Assembly: GCF_001314325.1 (NCBI RefSeq)
Contig: NZ_CP009429.1
Coordinates: forward strand, 1,302,501 to 1,366,500
Length of the DNA stretch: 64,000 nt
Origin: Sphingopyxis macrogoltabida
Lineage (GTDB): Bacteria; Pseudomonadota; Alphaproteobacteria; Sphingomonadales; Sphingomonadaceae
Direction of reading: 5' to 3'
Part shown: positions 32,225-40,847 of the stretch, piece after piece
Layout: every line of letters starts with the position of its first letter
How positions within the stretch are numbered: the stretch's first letter is position 1
The notes under the pieces: model-generated
The model's input: the letters and a program-made list of their open reading frames with translations, nothing else
Databases searched by the model: none
Told to the model about the DNA's origin: nothing
Position numbers and translations under genes: made by a program

Positions 32225-33015
32225 ATCGCGATGCCCTGACTGCCGCTCAGCACCGGTTCGCCGGTGCGGTTCCACAGCATCATGTCCTGCACCGAGAAGC
32301 CGCCGCGCGCGTAGCCGGTCTTCGCCGACAGCAGCCACCAGCCGTCGTCGGTCTGCGGGTTGCCGGTGAGCATGTTGACGGTCCAGTTCATCGAGCTGAT
32401 CGGCCCGAATTCGGTAAAAAGCGCCATCGCTGCGGGCGGCAAGGCGTCACCCATCGCGAGCAGGGCGACCGCAGGATGGCAGGCGGGTTCCTCGACGAAG
32501 CGCACCCAGGTCAGATATTCGCCGACCTCCCGCTTCCAGTCGAAACGCGGGCCGGTGGTCGGGCGCATGTCGAAATGGCGGGTGAAGCTGGGGCGCACCT
32601 TGTGATCGGGAACCGGTGCCAGCGTTTCGGGCGCGGGCACGTCGGGCATGGTCAGGCTGTTGTGGTCGAGATGACTCGCGCGGTCGCCCGAGAAGGCGAA
32701 GACTGCGGCGGTGCCGAAACCCGCGTCGCTCGACACGCCCGCGTCGATGAACAGGCTCGATTTCGACTGGCGCAGCACGCGCGTTGCGACGGTGCAGTCG
32801 CCGCCGACGGGCCCCACGAAGCTGATCTGCGCGTAGCGTAGCGGCGTCTCGGTCGGGTGGAGCGCCATCGCGCCCGCCAGCGCGACGGCAGAGCTGATCC
32901 CGCCATAGGCGGTGCGGCCCTGCATCCATCCTTCGTCGATATGCGCCTTCGCCACGCCCTCTTCGGTACGCAGCGTCGAAAGCAGCGCGTCGAGCGCGCT
33001 GGGGGAGGTCGTCAT
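32215..33015 (-). CDS. Acyl-CoA thioesterase family protein (double hotdog)
   Basis: The 266-residue protein resembles TesB-like double-hotdog thioesterases: EGWMQGRTAYGGISSAVALA in the first half and SSMNWTVNMLTGNPQTDDGW with GYARGGFSVQDMMLWNRTGE near the C-terminus. It would hydrolyse acyl-CoA in the cytoplasm. It lies just after the saccharopine-dehydrogenase-like gene (8 bases), so these two form a small operon. Confidence 0.85.
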   Translation of the reverse strand: MTTSPSALDALLSTLRTEEGVAKAHIDEGWMQGRTAYGGISSAVALAGAMALHPTETPLRYAQISFVGPVGGDCTVATRVLRQSKSSLFIDAGVSSDAGFGTAAVFAFSGDRASHLDHNSLTMPDVPAPETLAPVPDHKVRPSFTRHFDMRPTTGPRFDWKREVGEYLTWVRFVEEPACHPAVALLAMGDALPPAAMALFTEFGPISSMNWTVNMLTGNPQTDDGWWLLSAKTGYARGGFSVQDMMLWNRTGEPVLSGSQGIAIYA

Positions 33016-33022
33016 TCTTGTC

Positions 33023-34195
33023 CTATTCCTCGATCTGGAAGGTCATTCCGGCATGCTTGGTCAGCCGTGCGATCAGGGTGTCGCCGAGCAGCGCGCCGGG
33101 GGTCCACACGCCGCCCTCGCCCTTGTTTGCGAGCAGCGCGATACCGGTTTCGGCGAGCATCTTCGAGGTCGAGCCATAGCCGGGGTCGCGGTCGCCCTGG
33201 ACACTGGCATGGACCGCCCGGCCATCGGGATATTCGCCGATGAACAGCACGTCGTAGAACCCGTTCTCGCGCTCTTCCTTGCTCGGGCCTTCGCCCGGCT
33301 GGAGTTTCGATTCACCGAACGGGTTGGCCTTGGCGATCGCTTCGGCCATCGCCTTGCCGGCATCCCCGATCGTCGTCATCAGCATCTCGTCATAGACGAG
33401 GTCGGCGCCCCAGGGCTGGCCGAGCAGGAAATTGGTGCGGTGGACATTCTTGGTGTTGATCGGCGCCATCACGAAAGGTGCGGTCCATGTGCCCGTGGCG
33501 GCGTCATATTCGGGGATCAGGCCAGTGGGCTGCGACGGCCCCTCGAAGCCCGGGGTCAGCGCAAAGCTCGATTTGAGGAGCAGCGCGAGCGAGGGCTTTT
33601 TGGCGATCGCCTTCATCGTTTCGGTCAGGCTGGCGATCGTGCCGCCCGACGCACCGCCGGCCATCTTGCGGACGCGGCCCTTGACGCGCGGCGCCGGGCT
33701 GCCGTGACGCTTCACCGCTTCGGCCTGCAGGAACAGCACGCCGAGGTCGAACGGAATGCTGTCGAAGCCGCAACTGAAGGTGATGCGCGCGCCCGACGCC
33801 TTGGCGGCGTCCTGATATTCGTCGATCATCTCGCGCATCCAGCCGGGCTCGCCGCAGAGGTCGGCATAGGCGGTGCCCGCCTTGACGCACGCGGCGACGA
33901 GCGGCTCGCCATAAAGCTGGTACGGGCCGACAGTGGTCAGGACGACCTGCGTCCGCGCCGCCATGGCATCGAGGCTGGCGGGATCGCTCGCGTCGGCGAC
34001 GACGAGCGGAATATCCTTCGGCGCTCCGATCAGGTCGCGGACTTCGGCCAGCTTGTCGGCGCTGCGCCCCGCCATCGCCCATTTGGGCGCATCGGCGCGG
34101 CCCGCATAATGTGCGGCGAGATATTCCGCGACGAGGCGGCCGGTGAACCCGGTCGCGCCATAGACGATGATGTCGAATTCACGCGCAGCGGCCAT
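33023..34195 (-). CDS. Saccharopine dehydrogenase-like oxidoreductase
   Basis: This 390-residue protein opens with a Rossmann fold, MAAAREFDIIVYGATGFTGR, binding NAD(P). It resembles the saccharopine-dehydrogenase/trans-acting enoyl reductase family involved in lipid or acyl metabolism. Motifs YGATGFTGRL, TVGPYQLYGEPLVAAC, and ITFSCGFDSIPFDLG are typical. It is upstream of a thioesterase in the same operon and has an operator-like repeat before it, shared with the enoyl-CoA hydratase at 2823. Cytoplasmic; substrate unknown. Confidence 0.85.
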   Translation of the reverse strand: MAAAREFDIIVYGATGFTGRLVAEYLAAHYAGRADAPKWAMAGRSADKLAEVRDLIGAPKDIPLVVADASDPASLDAMAARTQVVLTTVGPYQLYGEPLVAACVKAGTAYADLCGEPGWMREMIDEYQDAAKASGARITFSCGFDSIPFDLGVLFLQAEAVKRHGSPAPRVKGRVRKMAGGASGGTIASLTETMKAIAKKPSLALLLKSSFALTPGFEGPSQPTGLIPEYDAATGTWTAPFVMAPINTKNVHRTNFLLGQPWGADLVYDEMLMTTIGDAGKAMAEAIAKANPFGESKLQPGEGPSKEERENGFYDVLFIGEYPDGRAVHASVQGDRDPGYGSTSKMLAETGIALLANKGEGGVWTPGALLGDTLIARLTKHAGMTFQIEE

Positions 34196-34207
34196 GGCAC
34201 CCTCCCA

Positions 34208-34223
34208 TTTACGTAAACGTCAA
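34208..34223 (-). promoter_or_regulatory. Putative operator before the saccharopine-dehydrogenase-like gene
   Basis: On the minus strand the sequence is TTGACGTTTACGTAAA, an imperfect inverted repeat matching the core of the repeat at 3661-3678. It lies 13 bases upstream of the ATG at 34195, in a promoter position. See the enoyl-CoA hydratase operator. Confidence 0.6.
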
Positions 34224-34266
34224 GCTGAGGCTAGCGCACGTAAGGAAGGATGCCAAGCGCGAAGCG

Positions 34267-34779
34267 TCAGCGCCGCCAGAAGGGGCGCTTTTCGACGACC
34301 ACCGGCGTGTCGACCGCTTCGGCGCGGCCCTCGGCGCGGGCCGCACGCAATTCGGCTTCGCGGGCGCGAAGTTCGGCGTCGTGCTGCGCAATCTCGCCGC
34401 GGCGCCGCGCGCGCAGCGCGTCGTAGCTCCAGCGCGTGTGGCCGTAACCGAAGAGGCAGAGCAGCCCGCCCGCGATCGCCAGATTCTTCATCGCCATCAT
34501 CGCCTGCATCGGATCGGTGAATTCGCGGTGGAAGAACAGGATGGTGAGGAGGACGAAACCGGCGAGCAGGATCGCCCACAGTCGCGTTGCGATACCGAGC
34601 GCAAGGCAGACGCCGGCAATCAGCTCGAATAGCCCGGTCGGGATAGCGAGCCCTGATGGCAGGCCGGCGGCGGAAATCATCGCATTGGTATCGGCGACGT
34701 GGATCAGCTTGTTGATCCCAGACACGATGAAAATCACGGCAATGAACAGGCGGCCGATGAAGACGGCGATCATGGACAT
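34267..34779 (-). CDS. DoxX-family membrane protein
   Basis: This 170-residue protein has the DoxX topology of four helices: IGRLFIAVIFIVSGINKL, GLFELIAGVCLALGIATRLW, ILLAGFVLLTILFFHREF and MKNLAIAGGLLCLFGYGHTR. The unusual C-terminal tail (residues 118-170) is a charged Arg/Glu/Ala coiled coil. DoxX proteins are linked to redox stress or quinone-related processes; the activity here is unknown. It has its own spacing from its neighbours. Confidence 0.83.
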   Translation of the reverse strand: MSMIAVFIGRLFIAVIFIVSGINKLIHVADTNAMISAAGLPSGLAIPTGLFELIAGVCLALGIATRLWAILLAGFVLLTILFFHREFTDPMQAMMAMKNLAIAGGLLCLFGYGHTRWSYDALRARRRGEIAQHDAELRAREAELRAARAEGRAEAVDTPVVVEKRPFWRR

Positions 34780-34846
34780 GGGTCATCCTCCACTACTGCC
34801 CGCCCGCTTGTGCAGACAGGACGCGCGGAGAGGCGATGGGTTCCGG

Positions 34847-36568
34847 TCAGCGCGGCGTGAAGACCAGCTCGGCAACCTCGCAATCGCTGCAATCGATCGC
34901 GCGCAGCGTCGCCGCGCCGGGGCCGGCGGGCAGGTCGACGTCGGCAAGCTTGATCACTTGCCATGCGGTGCCGGCCGGAACGGCGACGCCGCGTTCGTCG
35001 ATGCCGATACGGCCGCCCTTTGCCGAGCGTGCGCGCGCCGAGACCGTCCAGCGCCCGGCCTTCGCAACGTCGGCGCTGTAACGCATGAACTCGCCGGTCA
35101 CGAAGTCGCTGACATAGGGCATGCCATCGCTTTCGCGGGCAATGTCGACGCCGTCGTTGCGATAGGTCGTCCCGTTGTTCCACGGCGTCCGCTCGCCGCC
35201 GGTCGCGACGTGATAATTGGCGTCGACCATATCGTAGTAAGCGACGTCCGGCGGCCCGAGATCATAATCGACGGCAGCGATGATCAGCGGCGCCCGATCC
35301 AGCGTGCGGGCGACGAAGGGACGATAGCCCGGATCGTGCGGTTGGCGCAGCATCGCATCGATCACGTCGGGCTTCGCGATATTCCGGTCGAAGCGGCTGT
35401 TTTCGGCAAGTTGCATCATCGCGGCGAAGGCCGCGTCGGGCTCCGGTTTCGCGCCCTTGTCCGTCATCCATGCGACAATCGCGGCCCAGCCCGGACCGGG
35501 GTCGATCTCCAGCGGCTGGTTGAAGCCGATCTTCTTGAGCGGCCAGAAATTCCAGCCGATGCCTTCGCCCTCGACCAGCGCGATCGCATCGCGATACCAG
35601 CCGTTGCTGTTCTCGCCCGACTCGCCCAGCCAGATAGGGCGATTATAGCTGGTGCGTAATGCGGTGATCTCGGCGATGCTGGCTGCGTCGTTGCGGTTCC
35701 AATATTTGTGGAAGCTCAGCACCATATTGGCGTCCCACGCGGGCGGCAGGCCCTTGTAATTATTGCCCCAGCAATTGCCCTCGACGATCACGATATGCTG
35801 CGTGTCGACCTTGCGGATTGCCGCCGTGATCCGCTTTTGCAAATCCCATACCGCCTTGCTTTCGGTCTCGTCGCAGCCATTGCCTTTGCCGGGGGTCGCG
35901 AAACTCCAGTTGGGCTCGTTGATCAGGTCATAGCCGCCGACCCACGGCTCCTTTGCATAGCGTTCCGCCAGCTTCGTCCACAGCGCGATCGTCTTTCGCC
36001 GGTTCTCCTCGCTCTGCCACAGCGACGGTTTCGCCGGGTCGCGGTCGGAGATGGCAAGGTCGTTGCCCTGTCCGCCGGGCGTAGCATGGAGGTCGAGGAT
36101 CAGGTAGATACGGTTCGCCTTGCTCCACGCCAGCAGGCGGTCGATGCGCTCGAAACCTTCCTCGTGCCATGTGTCCTGCCCCGCCACAGGTTCCTTGTCG
36201 ACGGGGAGGGTGAGCTGGTCGAAATGGATCGGCAGGCGCACCGAATTAAAGCCCCATTTCGCCATCTGCGCGATATCGGCTTCGGTCGTGTGGTTATCGA
36301 GCCAGGCGCGGTAGAATTCGGCCGTCCTCTCCTCGCCGACAAGTTCGACCAGCCTGGCGCGGATCCTGTGCTGTTGCCCGATTTCGCCGAGCTTCAGCAT
36401 ATATCCTTCCTGCAACATCCAGCCGCCGAGCCCCATGCCGCGGAGGATGACAGGCCGGCCGCTGTCGTCGACGATCTGCGTCCCGCGGACCTTCAACATC
36501 CCTTCGGCGTGCGCGGCGGTGGACGAAAGCAACGCGGTGAGCATCAGCGCGACGGTACGGAATGTCAT
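34847..36568 (-). CDS. Glycoside hydrolase family 5 protein
   Basis: This 573-residue secreted protein has a signal peptide (MTFRTVALMLTALLSSTAAHA). The GH5 TIM-barrel has the N-terminal IVDDSGRPVILRGMGLGGWM, NSVRLPIHFDQL, LILDLHATPGGQ, the acid/base glutamate in YDLINEPNWSF, and the nucleophile in IWLGESGENSNGWY. A C-terminal beta-sandwich of about 180 residues, with pattern of a carbohydrate-binding module, follows. It probably degrades a beta-glucan or related polysaccharide outside the cell; substrate not predicted. Upstream (36569-36632) no promoter is clear. Confidence 0.9.
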   Translation of the reverse strand: MTFRTVALMLTALLSSTAAHAEGMLKVRGTQIVDDSGRPVILRGMGLGGWMLQEGYMLKLGEIGQQHRIRARLVELVGEERTAEFYRAWLDNHTTEADIAQMAKWGFNSVRLPIHFDQLTLPVDKEPVAGQDTWHEEGFERIDRLLAWSKANRIYLILDLHATPGGQGNDLAISDRDPAKPSLWQSEENRRKTIALWTKLAERYAKEPWVGGYDLINEPNWSFATPGKGNGCDETESKAVWDLQKRITAAIRKVDTQHIVIVEGNCWGNNYKGLPPAWDANMVLSFHKYWNRNDAASIAEITALRTSYNRPIWLGESGENSNGWYRDAIALVEGEGIGWNFWPLKKIGFNQPLEIDPGPGWAAIVAWMTDKGAKPEPDAAFAAMMQLAENSRFDRNIAKPDVIDAMLRQPHDPGYRPFVARTLDRAPLIIAAVDYDLGPPDVAYYDMVDANYHVATGGERTPWNNGTTYRNDGVDIARESDGMPYVSDFVTGEFMRYSADVAKAGRWTVSARARSAKGGRIGIDERGVAVPAGTAWQVIKLADVDLPAGPGAATLRAIDCSDCEVAELVFTPR

Positions 36569-36632
36569 GACCTCATCCCCATTCGATTTATGGGAACGTT
36601 ATCAAATCTTGCAGAGGGCGCAACCGATCTTC

Positions 36633-36739
36633 GTCATTGCGACCCCGGCGAAGGCCGGGGGAAGCAATCTCCAGCTCTCGGCCTTGCGCAGGGCCGAGAG
36701 CTGGAGATTGTCGCGTCGCCTACGGCTCCTCGCAATGAC
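36633..36739. repeat. Nested inverted repeat of 107 bp
   Basis: Outer arms gtcattgcga (36633-36642) and tcgcaatgac (36730-36739), inner arms CAATCTCCAGCTCTCGGCC (36665-36683) and its exact reverse complement (36692-36710) with an 8-base loop. It lies between convergence points of GH5 and dcd transcripts on the same strand, so it could be a REP-type element or mRNA-end structure. Confidence 0.75.
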
Positions 36740-36747
36740 AGTGACTG

Positions 36748-37302
36748 TCAAAGCTTCGGCAGCGTCACGCCCTGTTGTCCCATATATTTGCCCGCGCGGT
36801 CGGCGTAGCTCGTCTCGCACGGCTCATTGCCCTGGAGGAACAGGAACTGGCACGCGCCCTCATTGGCGTAGATTTTCGCGGGCAGGGGGGTGGTGTTTGA
36901 GAATTCCAGCGTCACATGGCCTTCCCAGCCGGGTTCGAGCGGGGTGACGTTGACGATGATGCCGCAGCGCGCATAGGTCGACTTGCCGAGGCAGATCACC
37001 AGCACATCGCGCGGGATACGGAAATATTCGACGGTGCGGGCGAGCGCGAAGCTGTTCGGCGGGATGATGCAGACGTCGGTTTCGCGGTCGACGAAATTCT
37101 TCGGGTCGAAATCCTTGGGGTCGACGATCGTGCTGTCGACGTTGGTGAAGATCTTGAACTCGGGCGCGACGCGCGCGTCATAGCCGTAGGAGGACAGGCC
37201 ATAGCTGATGCACCCGTCGCGGCGCTGCGCCTCGACGAATGGTTCGATCATGCCCTGCGTCCGGGCGGCTTCGCGAATCCAGCGATCGGAAAGAATGGCC
37301 AT
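36748..37302 (-). CDS. dcd: dCTP deaminase
   Basis: The 184-residue enzyme deaminates dCTP to dUTP for thymidylate synthesis. Matches: [20 protein letters not shown], the [19 protein letters not shown] segment, the [20 protein letters not shown] active-site region (with the catalytic glutamate) and the C-terminal [19 protein letters not shown]. It lies 39 bases downstream of the cytidine deaminase gene, in the same operon, which links both to pyrimidine salvage. Length is normal. Confidence 0.93.
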   Translation of the reverse strand: MAILSDRWIREAARTQGMIEPFVEAQRRDGCISYGLSSYGYDARVAPEFKIFTNVDSTIVDPKDFDPKNFVDRETDVCIIPPNSFALARTVEYFRIPRDVLVICLGKSTYARCGIIVNVTPLEPGWEGHVTLEFSNTTPLPAKIYANEGACQFLFLQGNEPCETSYADRAGKYMGQQGVTLPKL

Positions 37303-37341
37303 GCGTGTCTCTTGTAAGGGCGGCGCGCTTTGCGCAAGCGG

Positions 37342-37800
37342 TCAGTCGGGGATCAGCCCGAGGTCCTTCGGGCCGAAGGCGGCGGGAAACAGTTCGCTGA
37401 GCCTGTAGCTCTGCACGGCCTTGCCGTCGCCGGATGCACAGTGGACGAGGATATCGGTCTTCGATCGCTCGGCCGCTTCGTTGAGCATCTGGCGGCAGCG
37501 GCCGCACGGGTGGACCGGATCGCTGCCGAGCAGCGCATCGCGCTCCGGGCGGCCGCCGACAATCGCGATCTCCGTAAGTTCGCCGATCCAGCCTTCGTTG
37601 GCGATCTTGGCGATCGCTGCGGTTTCGGCGCACAGCGTCAGCCCATAGCTGGCATTTTCGACATTGGCGCCGGTGACGACGTCGCCATTCTTCAGCAGCA
37701 GGGCTGCGCCGACGTGAAAGCCGGAATAGGGCGCATAGGCGCGGCTTGCGGCATCGCGCGCGGCAGCGATCAACGCGTCGCGGGTCGCGTCGTCGGTCAT
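37342..37800 (-). CDS. cdd: Cytidine deaminase
   Basis: This 152-residue enzyme converts cytidine and deoxycytidine to (deoxy)uridine. The zinc-site motifs are present: LCAETAAIAK (Cys and the proton-shuttling Glu) and HPCGRCRQML. The N-terminal YAPYSGFHVGAALLLKNGDV is typical of the tetrameric type. Its ATG overlaps the stop of the upstream GH25 gene, so it is translated with it; dcd follows. Confidence 0.93.
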   Translation of the reverse strand: MTDDATRDALIAAARDAASRAYAPYSGFHVGAALLLKNGDVVTGANVENASYGLTLCAETAAIAKIANEGWIGELTEIAIVGGRPERDALLGSDPVHPCGRCRQMLNEAAERSKTDILVHCASGDGKAVQSYRLSELFPAAFGPKDLGLIPD

Positions 37801-38558
37801 GGCGCCTCTCCCCCGCCGCGCAGCACGTTCCAGCCAACGGTGCCGTCGGCGCCCGACAGCCGGACATAATTATTGGCCTGCCACATCGCCCACGGATGGG
37901 CCCCATAATCGGGCTCGAAGAAATCGCGGCGCAGCCATGTGGTGCGCGCGATACCCTGCGTTACCTTGTAATCGGCCTCGAAAGCGGGACCGGGCGCGAT
38001 CAGGCTGCGTTTGCCCATATGCGCCTCGATCTGGGCGAGGAAGGTCGCGAGTTCGGACAGCAGCAAGGCGCGCGTCGGCCGGTCGGGGCAGCGATCGTCA
38101 TAGTCGAGCCACACCACCGCCGGCAGCGCGTCGGCGCGGCGGGGGACGTGACGAATGAAATTCGCGGCCTGATCGGTGGCAAGCTGGCACAGGCTGTAGC
38201 GGTGGATCGCGCCGGTCTGGATCCCGGCCTCGCGCGCTGCCGTCATGTTGCGTGCGAACATCGGATCGAGGCCGGCGGTGCCGTCGGTCGCCATGACATA
38301 AGCGAAATCGGCGCCTGCGGCCTTGATCGAGCCCCAGTGGACCGCGCCGTTGGCGGCGTCGATCGTCACCCCCTGGATCGGATATTGTTCGCGCGGCGGC
38401 GTCCAGCGCGCCGCCCACCAGATCGCGAGCCCGGCGGCCAGGATGAGCAGCAATAGCACGCCGCCGATACGCCGCAGCCAGCGCGCGAGCACGCCTCGCC
38501 AGTCCGCCGCGATCCGCGCTGGCTTTCTGTTCCTGCTGCTGGCTGCCCCCGTCGCCAT
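37797..38558 (-). CDS. GH25 muramidase-like membrane-anchored protein
   Basis: The 253-residue protein has a basic N-terminus and a single transmembrane helix (IGGVLLLLILAAGLAIWWAA, about residues 27-46), then a GH25-like barrel: VTIDAANGAVHWGSIKAAGA, FAYVMATDGTAGLDPMFARN, GIQTGAIHRYSLCQLATDQA and VVWLDYDDRCPDRPTRALLL, where the second acidic residues are expected. It probably cleaves peptidoglycan in the periplasm. The canonical DxE pair is not exact, so activity is inferred. It lies in an operon between a UPF0262 gene and cdd. Confidence 0.75.
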   Translation of the reverse strand: MATGAASSRNRKPARIAADWRGVLARWLRRIGGVLLLLILAAGLAIWWAARWTPPREQYPIQGVTIDAANGAVHWGSIKAAGADFAYVMATDGTAGLDPMFARNMTAAREAGIQTGAIHRYSLCQLATDQAANFIRHVPRRADALPAVVWLDYDDRCPDRPTRALLLSELATFLAQIEAHMGKRSLIAPGPAFEADYKVTQGIARTTWLRRDFFEPDYGAHPWAMWQANNYVRLSGADGTVGWNVLRGGGEAP

Positions 38559-38560
38559 CG

Positions 38561-39058
38561 CTAACCCTTGATATGCAGCACGCAGATCAGCGTGAAGAGC
38601 CGGCGCGCGGTGTCGAAATCGACCGCGATCTTGCCGTCGAGCCGGTCCATCAGCATCTCCGCCGCCTCGTTGTGCAGGCCGCGGCGCGCCATGTCGACGG
38701 TCTCGATCTGTTGCGCAGTCGCGGTCTTGATCGCCTGATAATAGCTGTCGCAGATCGCGAAATAATCGCGGATCGGACGGCGAAAGCGGCCGAGCCCGAG
38801 GATGATCGCCTCGAGCGGCGAACCGTCTTCGCGGCTGATTTCGAAGATCAGCCGGCCTTCCTCGACGCGCAGCATCAGGCGATAGGGACCGGCGTAGCCG
38901 TCGGCATGGCCGCGCTGCGGGACGAACTTGTTGTCCTCGATCAGGTCGAAGATCGCGACGCGGCGTTCCTGCTCGACATCGGGGTTGCGCCAGACGATCG
39001 AGCCCTCGTCGAGCTCGACCGAGATGATGCGCTGTTTCGAGGGGTCTGCGTCGGCCAT
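38561..39058 (-). CDS. UPF0262 family protein
   Basis: This 165-residue protein begins [20 protein letters not shown], with the UPF0262 pattern [20 protein letters not shown] and [20 protein letters not shown]. The family is widespread in alphaproteobacteria and has no known function. The start at 39058 was taken because a longer upstream frame passes through a repeat. It has 2 bases to the GH25 gene, so the genes UPF0262-GH25-cdd-dcd form one operon. Confidence 0.85.
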   Translation of the reverse strand: MADADPSKQRIISVELDEGSIVWRNPDVEQERRVAIFDLIEDNKFVPQRGHADGYAGPYRLMLRVEEGRLIFEISREDGSPLEAIILGLGRFRRPIRDYFAICDSYYQAIKTATAQQIETVDMARRGLHNEAAEMLMDRLDGKIAVDFDTARRLFTLICVLHIKG

Positions 39059-39123
39059 GCTGCAAGTGCTTCTACTTGGCCCGCCACGAAGGGCAAGGGG
39101 GCGACTTGGCGCAACATTCCAAA

Positions 39124-39207
39124 CCCGTTCGTGTCGAGCGAAGTCGAGACACCCATCGGGATCGCGCCAAGCCGAGAGGAATCTCGACTTCGCTCGATGC
39201 GAACGGG
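39124..39207. repeat. 26-bp imperfect inverted repeat between UPF0262 and dnaB
   Basis: Arms at 39124-39149 (cccgttcgtgtcgagcgaag...) and 39182-39207 match in 24 of 26 positions with a 32-base loop. This is a sphingomonad-type repeat in the divergent promoter region of two genes. Confidence 0.75.
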
Positions 39208-39300
39208 ATTTGAAGTTATCCCCGAGATGCTCCACGGCGCAGGATGAGCATCAGAGGAACTCGGTTGCATGGTGTTTCGTGCCGTCGCATGAAGGTCGCT

Positions 39301-40812
39301 ATGCCAGAGCTCGCCCTGATTCCGACCCCGACCAGTGCCGGGGACGAACGCCAATTGCCGCGTAATATCGAGGCGGAGGCCGCGTTTCTGGGCGCGATCC
39401 TGATCGATAACCGAGTCGTCGAGGACCTTCCCGTCCATCTGACTCCCGATCATTTCTTCGAGCCGCTGCACGGCCGCATCTTCCAGCAGGCGATGGCGCT
39501 GATCGAGCGTAACAGCATCGCGACCCCGGTGACGCTCAAACCCTATTTCGAAGCCGACGAGGCGATGAAGGCGGTCGGCGGCGTCGGCTATCTCGCGCAA
39601 CTGACCGGCAGCGGTGCGGGGTTGATCGGCGCCCGCGACTTTGCGCGGCAGATATTCGACCTTGCGCTGCTTCGCGAGCTGGTCGGCGTCGGACGCACGC
39701 TTGTCGACAGCGCGCTCGACACCAGCGAAAGCGTCGATCCGCAGTCGCAGATCGAAGAGGCCGAAACCGCGCTCTATCGCGTCGCCGGCGGCGAGGCCGA
39801 GATGGGGTCGGTCAAAAGCTTCAACGCCGCGAGCCTCGTCGCGCTGCAAGCGGCGGAACGCGCCCTGAATTCGGGCGGCCACCTGTCAGGGATCACCACC
39901 GGGATCGCCAGCATGAACGCCAAGATCGGCGGCATGCACAATAGCGACCTGATGATCCTCGCGGGGCGTCCGGGCATGGGCAAGACCTCGCTCGCCACCA
40001 ACATCGCCTACAACGCCGCCGAGCGTTTCCGCCGCGACGAGGAAGACGGCATCCCGCCCGAGAAGAATATGGGCGCGAAGGTTGCTTTCTTCAGCCTCGA
40101 AATGTCCGCCGACCAGCTTGCGACGCGCGTCCTCGCCGAACAGTCGGGGGTGTCGGGCGAAGCGCTGCGCATGGGCAAGATCAGCAAGGACCAGTTCCAG
40201 CAGCTTTCGCGCGCGGCGCAGGCGCTGCAGACGCTGCCGCTGTTCATCGACGATACGCCCGGCCTGACGATCGCTGGCCTGCGCACCCGCGCGCGGCGGC
40301 TGCAGCGCCGCCACGGTATCGGCTTCATCATCGTCGATTATCTGCAATTGCTACAAGGTTCGTCGAAGAGCGGTGACAATCGAGTCCAGGAGATTTCCGA
40401 AATTTCGCGTGGTTTGAAGACTTTGGCGAAAGAACTGAACGTGCCCGTGATGGCGCTGTCGCAGCTCAGCCGTCAGGTCGAAAGTCGCGAGGACAAGCGT
40501 CCGCAACTCTCCGACCTTCGCGAATCGGGCTCGATCGAACAGGACGCCGACATGGTGCTCTTCGTGTTCCGCGAGGATTATTATGTCGCGGCGCGCGAAC
40601 CCAAGCGCCCGGTCGAGGGCGACGATGTCAAGATCCACGCGCAGCATGAGGAATGGGCGGCCGAAATGGAACGCGTCTTCGGTCTTGCCGAAGTTATCGT
40701 CGCCAAATCGCGTCACGGCTCGACCGGCAAGGTCCGCATGCACTTCGAGGCGAAGACGACCAAGTTCAGCGACCTCGCCGACGACAGCATGGCGTATGAG
40801 GATTATGAGTGA
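39301..40812 (+). CDS. dnaB: Replicative DNA helicase
   Basis: DnaB unwinds DNA at the replication fork. The 503-residue protein has the N-terminal domain (LPRNIEAEAAFLGAILIDNR), a linker, the RecA-like domain with Walker A (MILAGRPGMGKTSLATNIAY), Walker B (GFIIVDYLQLL) and the arginine region (SGSIEQDADMVLFVFREDYY, then KSRHGSTGKVRMHFEAKTTK). I chose the ATG at 39301 (MPELALIPTP) with a GAAGGT site before it; ATGs at 39244 and 39289 are possible. The gene is monocistronic. Confidence 0.95.
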   Translation: MPELALIPTPTSAGDERQLPRNIEAEAAFLGAILIDNRVVEDLPVHLTPDHFFEPLHGRIFQQAMALIERNSIATPVTLKPYFEADEAMKAVGGVGYLAQLTGSGAGLIGARDFARQIFDLALLRELVGVGRTLVDSALDTSESVDPQSQIEEAETALYRVAGGEAEMGSVKSFNAASLVALQAAERALNSGGHLSGITTGIASMNAKIGGMHNSDLMILAGRPGMGKTSLATNIAYNAAERFRRDEEDGIPPEKNMGAKVAFFSLEMSADQLATRVLAEQSGVSGEALRMGKISKDQFQQLSRAAQALQTLPLFIDDTPGLTIAGLRTRARRLQRRHGIGFIIVDYLQLLQGSSKSGDNRVQEISEISRGLKTLAKELNVPVMALSQLSRQVESREDKRPQLSDLRESGSIEQDADMVLFVFREDYYVAAREPKRPVEGDDVKIHAQHEEWAAEMERVFGLAEVIVAKSRHGSTGKVRMHFEAKTTKFSDLADDSMAYEDYE

Positions 40813-40838
40813 CGTCATTCCGGCTTTCGCCGGGACGA
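40813..40838. terminator. Hairpin between dnaB and cysH
   Basis: GTCATTCCGGC-TTTC-GCCGGGACGAC forms a nested stem between the convergent dnaB and cysH genes. It could be a bidirectional terminator; no T-run is present. Confidence 0.55.
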
Positions 40839-40847
40839 CGGGCAGGA

